This document shows, piece by piece, positions 63,425-64,000 of a stretch of DNA of 64,000 nucleotides. A program made the position numbers and the translations under genes. The stretch covers positions 5,325,501-5,389,500 of the forward strand of contig NZ_CP030850.1 of the NCBI RefSeq assembly GCF_003325355.1, read 5' to 3'. This stretch comes from Runella rosea (lineage in GTDB: Bacteria > Bacteroidota > Bacteroidia > Cytophagales > Spirosomataceae). How positions within the stretch are numbered: the stretch's first letter is position 1; each line of letters opens with the position of its first letter. The notes beneath the pieces were generated by a model. That model searched no databases and was not told the DNA's origin. It saw only the letters and a list, made by a program, of their open reading frames with translations.

Positions 63425-63457
63425 AAAGATGGCACGTCTATGTGCCATCTTTTTTTT
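63425..63457 (+). terminator. Rho-independent terminator
   Basis: Perfect stem AAAGATGGCAC against GTGCCATCTTT (63425-63435 and 63442-63452), 6-base loop and a T-run, 45 bases after the cytochrome gene stop. Confidence 0.92.
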
Positions 63458-64000
63458 GTGACAGCAGTCTGTTGCTGAGATAAATACGCTCTAAGCCATC
63501 TTCGGCAACTACATTTCCCCCAACAATTATAGTGCCAAACCTATAAAGCCTACTTGTTCCAGTTAGTTCATTTGCGAGAGATGTTAAAATAAAGAACTAG
63601 TCCTTTATTTTGTGCTTGAGCCTCTAGTTGTAAAATTGGCATAAAACAGGCTTTTTTTTTGTTTTTCGATAAAAACACACCCATTTGAGTAGAAAATAAT
63701 TTTGCCCCCCTCGTTTCTATGTAGTGATTCTTCGGCAAAATGGCATAAAAATTGCGCTGTAATCGCTTACAGAATCTGAAAAGTATAAATTAATACCCTA
63801 CTCATGAATTTAGTTATTAATAAACGTATGCAGCATTTAAGGTTGCTGCCCAATAAAATCTTCTATAGTTTCTCCCAACTCTCTTTGGTAACAACAATTT
63901 TATAAACCCATTTTGGTTGCCATTCCACTAAAATATAAATACAGATTGCAAGAGATTTGCCTATTCTGATTTTAGCTAAAGAGAGAATCTTATTCATTCT
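63458..64000. other. Intergenic, leader of the next gene off the right edge
   Basis: No convincing gene. TAATTTTG near 63697 matches the -7 consensus TAnnTTTG but lacks a spaced -33 partner. The LacI-type operator at 63758 and AT-rich context suggest a regulated promoter for a gene starting beyond the window. Confidence 0.4.
63758..63771. promoter_or_regulatory. LacI-family-type operator at the right edge
   Basis: TGTAATCGCTTACA fits the consensus TGWAANCGNTNWCA at every position and is almost perfectly palindromic (TGTAA/TTACA arms with a central TCGC). LacI-family regulators typically bind such 14-bp sites with a central CG. It probably controls a gene to the right. Confidence 0.55.

Noticed and set aside
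63804-63905. A 33-codon ORF near the right edge
   Set aside because: Too short, no motif, no ribosome-binding evidence; it could be a leader or chance ORF upstream of a gene outside the window.

Overview
The window looks like a chromosome segment of a Bacteroidota bacterium of the order Cytophagales (Runella/Dyadobacter/Spirosoma-like; genus not provable from sequence alone). The evidence is a SusC/SusD pair, DUF6089, DUF5916, DUF3109 and DUF4432 family proteins, many lipoproteins with a short Bacteroidota-style signal, very weak Shine-Dalgarno sequences and mid-40s G+C by eye. No rRNA, tRNA, complete insertion sequence or CRISPR array was seen.

Layout. 1-5.2 kb: a lipoprotein running off the left edge (apparently frameshifted), a small LuxR-type regulator, fusA-rpsJ ending in a strong terminator, and a SnoaL-like lipoprotein. 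5.6-9.3 kb: an outer-membrane barrel protein, a HIT hydrolase, a small membrane protein, then about 1.2 kb of decayed sequence. 9.5-24.5 kb: housekeeping and envelope genes: an OmpA/PD40 protein; an alkyltransferase-like / DUF3109 / LysM transglycosylase / O-methyltransferase operon; an M16 peptidase; a TrmH methyltransferase; a histone-H1-like protein facing a NuoI-like ferredoxin with a long Lys-Pro repeat tail; pfkB-engB; a VOC protein; cryptochrome-DASH; and ornithine aminotransferase. 24.7-33.8 kb: a secreted metalloprotease, an Lrp/AsnC regulator, an FGGY kinase, a thioredoxin-fold protein, PhzF, and a FIST sensor overlapping a hybrid histidine kinase.

34.0-63.4 kb is mostly one large sugar-catabolic region. 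It has a DUF1080 (3-keto-disaccharide hydrolase-type) lipoprotein, three TIM-barrel isomerase/epimerase-like proteins, a ThuA-like protein, an alpha/beta hydrolase, DUF4432, a cupin isomerase-like protein and a Gfo/Idh/MocA dehydrogenase. Further on come a DUF5916 protein, a secreted cytochrome-c/beta-propeller protein, a ribose-type ABC importer, SusC/SusD and a second cytochrome-c/beta-propeller protein. A plausible reading is outer-membrane uptake of an oligosaccharide or glycoside, oxidation at a sugar carbon, cleavage of the keto-sugar, isomerisation and phosphorylation. LacI-family-type operators lie just before this region (34010) and just after it (63758).

The region is interrupted at about 43.4-46.7 kb by an AT-rich accessory island. 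It holds a DUF262-HEPN gene pair with overlapping ORFs and an MntA-HepT-type toxin-antitoxin pair. Imperfect direct repeats of unknown nature flank the MntA-HepT module. This island, with its DUF262 protein lacking a visible HNH nuclease domain but paired to an HEPN RNase-type protein, is the best candidate here for a poorly described defence-type system.
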